Assembly: GCF_039729195.1 (NCBI RefSeq)
Contig: NZ_CP155796.1
Location: 3,844,001-3,908,000, forward strand
Length of the DNA stretch: 64,000 bases
Direction of reading: 5' to 3'
From: Mycobacterium sp. DL
GTDB lineage: Bacteria > Actinomycetota > Actinomycetes > Mycobacteriales > Mycobacteriaceae
Of this stretch, positions 24,993-33,892 are shown one piece after another. The notes under the pieces are model-generated. The model saw nothing but the letters and a program-made list of their open reading frames with translations. It was not told the DNA's origin and did no database searches. A program made the position numbers and the translations under genes. How positions within the stretch are numbered: position 1 is the first letter of the stretch; every line of letters starts with the position of its first letter.

Positions 24993-25523
24993 GTGACCAT
25001 CCGTAAGTTGCTCGCGACTATTGCGATCCTCGGGATGCTCGCCAGTGGTATCGGAATCGCGTCGGTGATGATCTTCAGCAACCCCACGCAACAGCAGGCG
25101 GAGCCCCCGCGCCGCACCCCGCCCCAGCCGCCGCCCCCGTCGGTGCCGACCAACGACGAGTTCCTGATCGGGGTGGCCGTCACCGCGCAGAACTGTGACC
25201 CCGCCGGTGCCTGCGTCTACACCTACACCATCGACCCGAAATATGTTGGGCTGCATCCTTTCCCGGAAACTCCGTTCACGGTGGAGTACGAGGTCGTCGG
25301 TGGGAACCAGCCTCAGCCCGGCCAGTTCACCGTCCAGGGTCAGCAGGCGCAGATCCTCAAGGACGTCATGATCGAGGGTCCGCCCGGAGCCCAATTGCAG
25401 GCCAATGTGCTGCGGATCTTCGAGCCGCCGCCGCCACCGCCCGGGGAGCTGCCGCCGCCGGGCGCCGAACCGCCGCCTGGCGCCGCGCCGCCGCCTGGTG
25501 CCGCGCCGCCTCCGGGGTCATGA
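24993..25523 (+). CDS. Membrane-anchored or secreted proline-rich protein
   Basis: This 176-aa protein has one N-terminal hydrophobic segment (residues ~5-30, LLATIAILGMLASGIGIASVMIF) acting as signal or anchor. A Pro-rich stretch follows, then a small extracytoplasmic domain with two cysteines (AQNCDPAGACVYTYTI) that could form a disulfide. The C-terminal tail is made of repeats of PPPGA. The GTG start follows GAGG poorly. It lies 17 bp after polD1 and overlaps the thioesterase gene by four bases, so these are probably co-transcribed. No function is known to me. Confidence 0.75.
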   Translation: MTIRKLLATIAILGMLASGIGIASVMIFSNPTQQQAEPPRRTPPQPPPPSVPTNDEFLIGVAVTAQNCDPAGACVYTYTIDPKYVGLHPFPETPFTVEYEVVGGNQPQPGQFTVQGQQAQILKDVMIEGPPGAQLQANVLRIFEPPPPPPGELPPPGAEPPPGAAPPPGAAPPPGS

Positions 25524-26269
25524 CGACGCCGCCGCCGCTCAGCCGCTGGATCCGCACCTTCCATCCCGCGCCCGCCGCGCGCACCCGGCTCATCTGCCTG
25601 CCGCACGCCGGCGGCTCGGCGAGCTACTACTTCCCCTTGTCCTCGGCGTTGGCTCCCGAATTCGAGGTGTACAGCGTGCAGTACCCGGGCCGACAGGACC
25701 GCCACAAGGAACCTTTCGTCGACTCGATCGAAGACATGGCCGACCAGGTCTACACCGCGGTCGGCACACTGCCCGAGGCGCCGACGGCGTTCTTCGGCCA
25801 CAGCATGGGCGCGGTGCTGGCATTCGAGGTCACCCGCCGACTCGAGGCGGCGGGGCGGCAGGCGGTCACGGTGTTCGCGTCGGGGTCGCGCGCTCCGAGC
25901 CACTACGGCGACGAGCGGGAGTACAAGGACGACACCGGTCTGGTCGAGGTGATGCGCCAACTCGGCGGCACCGATCCACGGGTGCTCAACAACCCGGAAC
26001 TTCTGGACACGTTCCTGCCTGCGTTCCGAAACGACTACCGTGCGTTGCAGGCGTACCACCGGGGCACCGACGTCACGATCAGCGCACCCGTCGTGGTGCT
26101 GTCGGCGACCGACGATCCGAAGACCAGCGAGGCCGCGGCGGGGGCGTGGCTGGATCACACGACGGCGGGCGGCGACGTGCATATGTTCACCGGCGGACAC
26201 TTCTTCCTCGAGAAGCAGGCCCAGCGGGTCATCGACATCGTCGCCTCGACACTGCGGAGCGTGGGCTGA
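25520..26269 (+). CDS. Type II thioesterase, alpha/beta hydrolase
   Basis: This 249-aa thioesterase of the TEII/TesA type has CLPHAGGSASYY near residue 27, the nucleophile elbow FFGHSMGAVLAFEV at about 92-105 (Ser in GHSMG) and the catalytic His in GGHFFLE near 232. Such enzymes release acyl groups from carrier proteins and usually accompany polyketide or peptide synthases. No such synthase lies in this window, so it must serve one elsewhere. The ATG overlaps the stop of the proline-rich protein gene. Confidence 0.88.
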   Translation: MTTPPPLSRWIRTFHPAPAARTRLICLPHAGGSASYYFPLSSALAPEFEVYSVQYPGRQDRHKEPFVDSIEDMADQVYTAVGTLPEAPTAFFGHSMGAVLAFEVTRRLEAAGRQAVTVFASGSRAPSHYGDEREYKDDTGLVEVMRQLGGTDPRVLNNPELLDTFLPAFRNDYRALQAYHRGTDVTISAPVVVLSATDDPKTSEAAAGAWLDHTTAGGDVHMFTGGHFFLEKQAQRVIDIVASTLRSVG

Positions 26270-26338
26270 TCTCGTTTCTCCTCTGGCCTGACTGCTTGAC
26301 AGAGCGGACTTGTCGGACCTGTCTGTGATGATGGTGTC

Positions 26339-27616
26339 ATGTCTTCGGCTGCACCATGTTTCGTTCCCAGCCCGCCGCGGGGGGCGCGGCTGGAGGTGTT
26401 GTTCGAGGAACTGTCCGAGCTGGCCGGTCAACGGAATGCGATTGACGGGCGCATCGTCGATATCGTCGCCGAGATCGATCGCGACGGGCTGTGGTCGACG
26501 ACCGGCGCCAAAACAGTGACCGCGCTGGTGGCCTGGAAACTGGGCACCTCCCCGCACAACGCCGAGACCCTGGTCACCGTCGCCGAACGGGTCGAGGAAT
26601 TCCCCCGTTGCGTCGACGGGCTGCGTGAGGGCCGGTTCTCACTAGATCAGGTCGGGGTCATCGCCGAACGCGCCGCCGACGGCTCCGACGACCACTACGC
26701 CCTGCTCGCCGAGAGCGCGACAGTCACCCAACTACGCACCGCCTTCAGAGCGGCACCGCGACCCGCACCCAAACCCACACCGGAGCCCGAACGGTCGATC
26801 AGCAAGACCAGCGACCAGACGCACACCACCTACCGGATCCGGCTGCCGCACAGCGACGCCGCGACGGTCGACGCCGCACTGGGCACCCACCTCGACGGGC
26901 TCGTCGCCGACTGGAAAGCCGCCCACGGATCGGGTGATGACGGCGGCGGTGAGTCGGTCAGTGAGCAGGCGCCACCGTTCCCCACCACGATCGATGCGTT
27001 CATGAGCCTCATCGACGCCGGCTGGGACACCGAGGTGGCGCGGCGCCCCCACGGACAGCGGACCACCGCGGTGATCCACGTCGACGCCGACTCCCACGTC
27101 GCCTCGCTGCATCTGGGGCCGCTGCTCTCCGACGCTGACCGGCAGTACCTGCTGTGCGACGCGACGTGCGAGGTGTGGTTCCAACGCCACGGACAGGTCC
27201 TCGGTGCTGGGCGGGCCACCCGCACGGTGAACCGGCGGCTGCGTCGGGCGTTGGAGCACCGCGACCGCTGCTGTGTGGTCCCCGGGTGCGGGGCGACCCG
27301 AGGGTTGCATGCCCACCACCTGCGGCACTGGGAGGACGGCGGCCTCACCGACCTGTGCAACCTGGCCCTCGTATGTCCGTACCATCACCGCGCCCACCAC
27401 CGCGGGCTGATCACCATCACCGGCCCCGCCGACCGACTGGTCGTCACCGACCAGACCGGCCGACCACTGACCAACCGGTCCCTGGCCCGACCCCCCACCA
27501 CACCCCCACCAGCAGTGGACCCCTACCCCGGACCCACCGGCGAACGCGCCCAATGGAAGTGGTACCACCCCTACCAACCCGAACCACCACCGCAGCCCCT
27601 CAACCAGGCGAGCTAG
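26339..27616 (+). CDS. 13E12/DUF222 family protein with HNH endonuclease domain
   Basis: This 425-aa protein is of the mycobacterial 13E12 repeat family. The DUF222 region covers about residues 15-290, with a Pro-rich linker near 138-152. The C-terminal HNH motif reads CCVVPGCGATRGLHAHHLRHWEDGGLTDLCNLALVCPYHHRAHH (split: Cys pair near 311, HH near 322, final HRAHH near 348). Such genes are multicopy in mycobacteria; their biological role is not settled. A TTGACA lies at 26296-26301. The stop codon overlaps that of the convergent GNAT gene in a CTAG. Confidence 0.9.
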   Translation: MSSAAPCFVPSPPRGARLEVLFEELSELAGQRNAIDGRIVDIVAEIDRDGLWSTTGAKTVTALVAWKLGTSPHNAETLVTVAERVEEFPRCVDGLREGRFSLDQVGVIAERAADGSDDHYALLAESATVTQLRTAFRAAPRPAPKPTPEPERSISKTSDQTHTTYRIRLPHSDAATVDAALGTHLDGLVADWKAAHGSGDDGGGESVSEQAPPFPTTIDAFMSLIDAGWDTEVARRPHGQRTTAVIHVDADSHVASLHLGPLLSDADRQYLLCDATCEVWFQRHGQVLGAGRATRTVNRRLRRALEHRDRCCVVPGCGATRGLHAHHLRHWEDGGLTDLCNLALVCPYHHRAHHRGLITITGPADRLVVTDQTGRPLTNRSLARPPTTPPPAVDPYPGPTGERAQWKWYHPYQPEPPPQPLNQAS

Positions 27617-28263
27617 AGGCCGAGGAACCCCCGGACCGGGGCCAGGTCGCTGATCTCGATATCCCTGCGGCGCACTGTCTTCCATTGTGTGCGGGTCATC
27701 GAGAACGCCAGCATGGTGTCGGCTCTGCCACGCCGCTGCTCCTGGGTGGCGCCGTCCTCGATGTAGGGCAGCGACCGCGTCACGCCTAACGACGCAATGT
27801 TGTCATGCCACGCCCGGGTTGTCGCACGTTCGCCGTCCAACCCGGCGAAGATGAGATGCAGTGCTGCCTGGCGCATTTCGCGCCCGAGTCCGCGCCTCTG
27901 GTAGCGGCGACCCAGCCACGACCCGGTGGTTGCGGTGTGCGTTGACGGGAACTGCTTGCCATCGACGGTGCAGACCCCGACCGGATCACCACTCTCCAGC
28001 ACTGCGAAATTGAGATGCCAACTCTCGACGGTGGTTTCCGCTCGGCAGCGCCAGAAGTAGCGCAACGAATTCCACTGCAGTTCCGGCGGTGCGACGTCCG
28101 TCCACGGCTCCGAGAACGGCATCGTCGCGGGATCGTGGATGCCGTCGGCGGCGAGCCGGGCGATCTGCTCGCCGAGTTCGTCATTCAGGTAGCGCAGCGA
28201 CAGCCGTGGGGTCGACACGACGAGGTCATCGAGCGGCCAGAGTGCTGCAGGCATGGGTCCCAT
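27613..28263 (-). CDS. GNAT-family N-acetyltransferase
   Basis: This 216-aa acetyltransferase resembles RimJ/RimL-type GNATs. The acetyl-CoA loop is GSWLGRRYQRRGLGREMRQAALHLIF at about 128-153, followed by TRAWHDNIASLGVTRSLPYIEDG, the usual asparagine-containing C-terminal motif. The acceptor is unknown. A start at MPAALWPLDD, three codons in, is possible. Its last bases overlap those of the HNH gene from the opposite strand. Confidence 0.85.
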   Translation of the reverse strand: MGPMPAALWPLDDLVVSTPRLSLRYLNDELGEQIARLAADGIHDPATMPFSEPWTDVAPPELQWNSLRYFWRCRAETTVESWHLNFAVLESGDPVGVCTVDGKQFPSTHTATTGSWLGRRYQRRGLGREMRQAALHLIFAGLDGERATTRAWHDNIASLGVTRSLPYIEDGATQEQRRGRADTMLAFSMTRTQWKTVRRRDIEISDLAPVRGFLGL

Positions 28264-28281
28264 GTCACCGCAGACCGGACG

Positions 28282-29154
28282 TCACTTCAACACAATTTCA
28301 GCTGCGGTGCGCCGGGTCGCCAACACCGAACCCGCGAGGATCAGTGCCAGGCCCACCAGGTGCCAGGGCGTCAGCGGCTCGTCCAGCACGATGACACCCG
28401 CAGCGAGTGCCACCGCGGGGTTGACGTAGGTGAACACCAACGCGCGCGCCGCGCCGACTTCCCGGATCAGCGCGAAGAACACGATGAACGCGAGCGCGGT
28501 ACAGATCACGGCGAGCAGTGCGAGTGCCACGATGACCCGAGGTGACGGCACCACCTCGGGCCAGGTCGCCGCCGCGGGACCCGCATAGACGATCGCGGCC
28601 AGGCCGAGGCAGGCAGCCGTCAGCGGCAACGCCTGCACGCCACCGAGGTAACGCGCGGCGATCAGCGGCGCGATCGCGTAACAGACGGCCACCATCAGCA
28701 CCTGGGTCACCGGCCATGCGCTCCCGCCGGTCAGCGCGGGGCCGGCAAGCACTGCGACACCGGCTATTCCGACGCCGAGTCCGGCGAGTCGAATGGGCGT
28801 CAGCCGGTGTTCGCCGCCGGTGAGCCGATCAAGAAGCGCTGCCACGATCGGTGAGGCCGCGATGAGCAGACCGGTGAGCGAACTGGAGATGTGGCGTTCG
28901 GCGTTGGTCAACAGAAGCCACGCCGCGATGATCTCGAAGAACGCGAATCCCGCCACCGGCTTCCAGTGCGTGATGACGGGAGTCCACATGGCGCGGCTCA
29001 ACGTCAGCGGAATCAGCACCATCGCACCGACCGCGGTCCGCACCAGCACCAGCACGGGTACCGAGACTTCCTCGACGGCGACCTTGATCAGCAGGTAGGG
29101 GATACCCCAGATGACGCTCATCGCGGCGAACAGCAGCCATCCGCGTGTGCTCAC
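28282..29154 (-). CDS. EamA/DMT-family permease
   Basis: This 290-aa integral membrane protein has about ten predicted spans arranged as two EamA repeats (residues ~5-135 and ~150-285), the drug/metabolite transporter layout. The second repeat ends with the common motif DEPLTPWHLVGLALILAGSVLA. The direction is probably export of a small metabolite; no substrate can be inferred. The start is GTG. It stands alone between the GNAT and the DapB-like dehydrogenase. Confidence 0.87.
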   Translation of the reverse strand: MSTRGWLLFAAMSVIWGIPYLLIKVAVEEVSVPVLVLVRTAVGAMVLIPLTLSRAMWTPVITHWKPVAGFAFFEIIAAWLLLTNAERHISSSLTGLLIAASPIVAALLDRLTGGEHRLTPIRLAGLGVGIAGVAVLAGPALTGGSAWPVTQVLMVAVCYAIAPLIAARYLGGVQALPLTAACLGLAAIVYAGPAAATWPEVVPSPRVIVALALLAVICTALAFIVFFALIREVGAARALVFTYVNPAVALAAGVIVLDEPLTPWHLVGLALILAGSVLATRRTAAEIVLK

Positions 29155-29210
29155 CGGTCAATGTCAGCGCATGAGCGCCCCGAAATCCAATGAGATCTTC
29201 GAAACGCAGC

Positions 29211-30281
29211 TCAGCCGACGTGCACCACTCCGCGCGGCAAGGGCATCGGCAGGTCGTTGTAGGTCGCGATCCCGGGCGCCGCGGCGACGACTGCCGGGAT
29301 CGCGTGGATCGGCGGCAGCGCGGTCATGATGTGGCCGAGGACGAAGAAGTCCTCGAGCGTCTTGGCGTTCTCGATCATGTCCGGAGGCGGCAGGAAGCCG
29401 ACCGTCATGTTGACCGTCGGCCTGCCGTCGATGGTGATCTTCCAGCCGTCGCCGTCGAGCTGCCAGTCCGGCTCGAGGGTCTGGCCCTTCTTCCAGCGGA
29501 CGTTGATGTCGATGACGGTCTTGCCGTTGACGATTCCCTGCCAGCTGGCGAAGACGCCCGCCACATGTCCGGCTTTGATGGTCCACGACGCCATCGGCAG
29601 ATCCTCTGTCGTCTGGGCGTATTCGGACACGCAGGTGATCTCGTCGAGCTCGATGCCGAGAGCGTCTGCGACCAGTCGCACGGCTTCGGCGAACACCGCG
29701 GTCCCCTTCGCGGCCATCGGCGCCAAGTCGGGATCATCGATGGCCATGTCGAAGCCGACGGGTCGCTCGGTCTCCGGGGAGTCGTACAGGGTGGTGTCGG
29801 CGGACTCGGCGATGGTGATCTTGTCGATGCGGTCGCACGCGGTGCCTGCCACGATGGCGAGCATCTCGGCGAAGCCGGGGCTGACGCCGGAGCCGAACAG
29901 CGTCGATCCGCCGCGCTCGCACGCATCCGCGAGCTTCTCCCGATCGTCGCCCAGGTTGTGCCCGGTGATGAACGACGCCGACGCCACGACGTTCACACCG
30001 GATTCGAGGATGCGGACCAACTCGTCGACGTCGTTCCACATCGGGTTGTAGACCACCACATCGGGCTTCAGCGCCAGCAACGCGTCGACGTCGTTGGTGG
30101 CGCAGACCCCCAGCGGTTCGAGTCCGACGAGTTCGCCGACGTCACGGCCGGTCTTGTCGTCGGACCAGGCGTAGCAGCCGACCAGTTCGAGGGTCGGGTT
30201 CCTGGCTATCGCGGCGACCGAGCTCTTTCCGACGTTTCCCGTCGTCCACTGGACGACCCGATAGGGCGCATTGTTGGGCAC
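29211..30281 (-). CDS. DapB-like NAD(P)-dependent dehydrogenase
   Basis: This 356-aa cytoplasmic protein opens with a Rossmann nucleotide-binding motif (VVQWTTGNVGKSSVAAIARNPTLELVGCYAW, residues ~8-38). It belongs to the dihydrodipicolinate-reductase-like group that also contains 2,4-diaminopentanoate dehydrogenase, widespread in mycobacteria. VVYNPMWNDVDELVRILESGVNVVASA and GSGVSPGFAEML follow. It is not dapB itself, which is shorter. The substrate is unknown. Confidence 0.8.
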   Translation of the reverse strand: MPNNAPYRVVQWTTGNVGKSSVAAIARNPTLELVGCYAWSDDKTGRDVGELVGLEPLGVCATNDVDALLALKPDVVVYNPMWNDVDELVRILESGVNVVASASFITGHNLGDDREKLADACERGGSTLFGSGVSPGFAEMLAIVAGTACDRIDKITIAESADTTLYDSPETERPVGFDMAIDDPDLAPMAAKGTAVFAEAVRLVADALGIELDEITCVSEYAQTTEDLPMASWTIKAGHVAGVFASWQGIVNGKTVIDINVRWKKGQTLEPDWQLDGDGWKITIDGRPTVNMTVGFLPPPDMIENAKTLEDFFVLGHIMTALPPIHAIPAVVAAAPGIATYNDLPMPLPRGVVHVG

Positions 30282-30326
30282 TCGCTCAGCATAGGGTTCC
30301 TGGGCGTGCAGTCCGGAAGGATTGGG

Positions 30327-31346
30327 TCAATTGACGCCGGGTGTCAGCAACGCGGTGCCGGTGCGGGCCGCTCCTCTGCGATCAACCCATGTCAGGTCGA
30401 GTACGTCGCCGGGGTAGTGCCGATCCAGCACCGAGGTCAGCGTGTTCGTCGAGTCCAGCGTGACGCCGTCCAGTGCGACCAGGATGTCACCGGCGATCAG
30501 GCCGGCGCGCTCTGCCGGCCCGCCGATCATGACCTCCTGGATGAGGACACCCGGCTGATCCCGCGGCGCGGTACGCACACCGACACCGAGCAGCACGGGC
30601 GGGCCGATATGGACGGTGTCGGAGGGGACCCCGGCCCGGATCTGGCCGGCGACGCTCATCGCATCGTTGATGGGGATCGCGAAGCCTTTGCCGCCGGGCC
30701 CCATCCGGAAGTTCACCGACGCGGCCGTCGTCACGCCGACAACCTGACCGGCGCTGTTGACCACCGGACCGCCGGAGTCGCCCGCGCGCACGGGCGCGGC
30801 GAACTCCAGAAGGCCGGTCAGCTCGTCGGAGGTGCCGGTCAGAGTGTCCTCGGCGTTGACCGTCCGACCGAACCCGGTGACGGTGCCGACCTCGCGGGTG
30901 AGCGGTCCGTCGGTGCCCATCGCGTTGCCGAGGGCCACTACGGGTTCACCGGGCACCAGCACGTTCGCGTCGCCGATGGCCGCGGGCGGTAGCCCCGCCG
31001 CCCCGAGGAGTTGTAGAACCGCTACGTCGCGTCCGCGGTCGTAACCGACGAGAGTTGCCGGGTAAGAGCGGCCGCCCACCGTTCCGGTGATCTGGTCGGC
31101 ACCCTGAACGACGTGGAAGTTGGTCAGGACCTGGCCGCCGGGATCAAGCACGATGCCGGTCCCCAGGCCGATGACACCCTGATAGTCGACTCTGGTGTCG
31201 ATGCGCACCACCGACGCTTCCGCCTGGGCCGCCGCGGCGAGCGGTTCGCCGGGCTGGGCGGCGGCCGGCGCCACAGGGGCGACCAGAGCCACGACCGCAG
31301 CCAGTGCGATCAGTAGACGAAACGGGGGAAACAGGCCCATACCCAT
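30327..31346 (-). CDS. Secreted trypsin-like serine protease with PDZ domain
   Basis: This 339-aa protein has a signal peptide (hydrophobic run at about 9-27 ending APAAAQ). The trypsin-like domain shows the His in NFHVVQGAD, the Asp in GRDVAVLQL and the Ser in RAGDSGGPVV. A C-terminal PDZ domain is at about 235-325 (GVLIQEVMIGGPAERAGLIAGDILVALDG). This is the layout of the PepA/HtrA-like secreted proteases of mycobacteria. The ATG at 31346 puts the signal peptide first; the longer open frame upstream is not coding. It probably acts in the envelope. Confidence 0.87.
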   Translation of the reverse strand: MGMGLFPPFRLLIALAAVVALVAPVAPAAAQPGEPLAAAAQAEASVVRIDTRVDYQGVIGLGTGIVLDPGGQVLTNFHVVQGADQITGTVGGRSYPATLVGYDRGRDVAVLQLLGAAGLPPAAIGDANVLVPGEPVVALGNAMGTDGPLTREVGTVTGFGRTVNAEDTLTGTSDELTGLLEFAAPVRAGDSGGPVVNSAGQVVGVTTAASVNFRMGPGGKGFAIPINDAMSVAGQIRAGVPSDTVHIGPPVLLGVGVRTAPRDQPGVLIQEVMIGGPAERAGLIAGDILVALDGVTLDSTNTLTSVLDRHYPGDVLDLTWVDRRGAARTGTALLTPGVN

Positions 31347-31392
31347 CAATAGTGGCCGCGCCGTCGGCTGCTGTCGATGTGACGGGGTCTGC

Positions 31393-32184
31393 TCAGTCCT
31401 CGACTGCGACGCCGCCACGAGTCCTCTTGCGCCTGCCCAGCACCGTTCCTTTGCCGGTCGGACGCCGATTCTGGAGTGCCCCGCTGTCGGCGGAAGGCTC
31501 GGCAGATTGGTCCTCGTCAGCATCCTCCGAGGTCGGGCTCGTCTTGTCAGGCGACCCGGAGTCGACGTCGGTCTCGGCCGTCGGCGCAGGATCGTCCTCG
31601 GTGACCGTGACGTCGTCCGATGATTCGGCGTTCGCTGACGATTCGATGACTTCGGCCGTTGCCGGCTCGGTCTCGTCGGTCTCGTCGGCGTCGTCGGTCG
31701 TGCTCTTGCGTCCGCGCCTGCTCTTGCGCTCCTTGACCTTCAACGGTTTCGGCGGGGGCGGCGGCATCTCGGCGACGAACGCGAGGTAGAAAGCGAACAC
31801 CCCGAGCAACGCGAGGGCAGCCGCCGCACCGTAGATCCCGAACAGCCACTGACCCGCGGAGTCGAGAGAGAGCCAGATCTCGCTGATCGCGGCGCCGATG
31901 ATGAGAACACCGGCGAGTACATGCAGCCCGATCGACGACGTCCGCAGGGTCAGCGCCATCTGCGGGGTGCCGAATTCGGGGCGACGGGTGCGCAGGAGTG
32001 TGAACACGACGGGCAACGCCGCCAGCCCGATGAGGGCGCCGGTCACGATGCGAAGCGCGGTCCCCAGCGTGGGAGAAGTCTCGCCCAGCAGCTCCGACGT
32101 GCGGGGCAGCACGAAGAAGAAGTAGAGGACACCGGCGGCAACGGAAAACGACGCGTGCCAGATCACCGCGGCGGTGCGGCCCAT
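31393..32184 (-). CDS. Conserved mycobacterial membrane protein with acidic tail (Rv3723-like)
   Basis: This 263-aa protein has four or five membrane spans in the first ~150 residues. A PPPPPK turn and a basic stretch (KVKERKSRRGRK) follow, then a long, acidic, Asp/Glu/Ser-rich tail to a basic C-terminus. The start at 32184 follows GAGGAGGGG; the upstream open frame crosses the hairpin and tRNA and is rejected. In M. tuberculosis the equivalent position between tRNA-Ser and downstream genes is held by Rv3723. Function is unknown. Confidence 0.8.
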   Translation of the reverse strand: MGRTAAVIWHASFSVAAGVLYFFFVLPRTSELLGETSPTLGTALRIVTGALIGLAALPVVFTLLRTRRPEFGTPQMALTLRTSSIGLHVLAGVLIIGAAISEIWLSLDSAGQWLFGIYGAAAALALLGVFAFYLAFVAEMPPPPPKPLKVKERKSRRGRKSTTDDADETDETEPATAEVIESSANAESSDDVTVTEDDPAPTAETDVDSGSPDKTSPTSEDADEDQSAEPSADSGALQNRRPTGKGTVLGRRKRTRGGVAVED

Positions 32185-32205
32185 ACCCCTCCTCGATCTT
32201 GTTCG

Positions 32206-32248
32206 CCCGGGATGCGACCGGCTGTCGGCCAGCCGGTCGCATCCCGGG
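32206..32248. repeat. 18-bp perfect inverted repeat between tRNA-Ser and the membrane protein gene
   Basis: CCCGGGATGCGACCGGCT at 32206-32223 is followed after a 7-nt loop by its exact reverse complement at 32231-32248. It lies eight bases past the tRNA 3' end on the minus strand. Without a T-run it is not a classical terminator, but it could end or protect the tRNA transcript or shield the downstream leader. Confidence 0.8.
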
Positions 32249-32255
32249 CTGAGTG

Positions 32256-33866
<1,611 letters not shown>

Positions 33867-33892
33867 TCGGTCAGGCTGGGTAGCCTGCTCCC

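Noticed and set aside
29190..30992. Plus-strand 600-aa open frame
   Set aside because: Antisense shadow of the DapB-like and protease genes.
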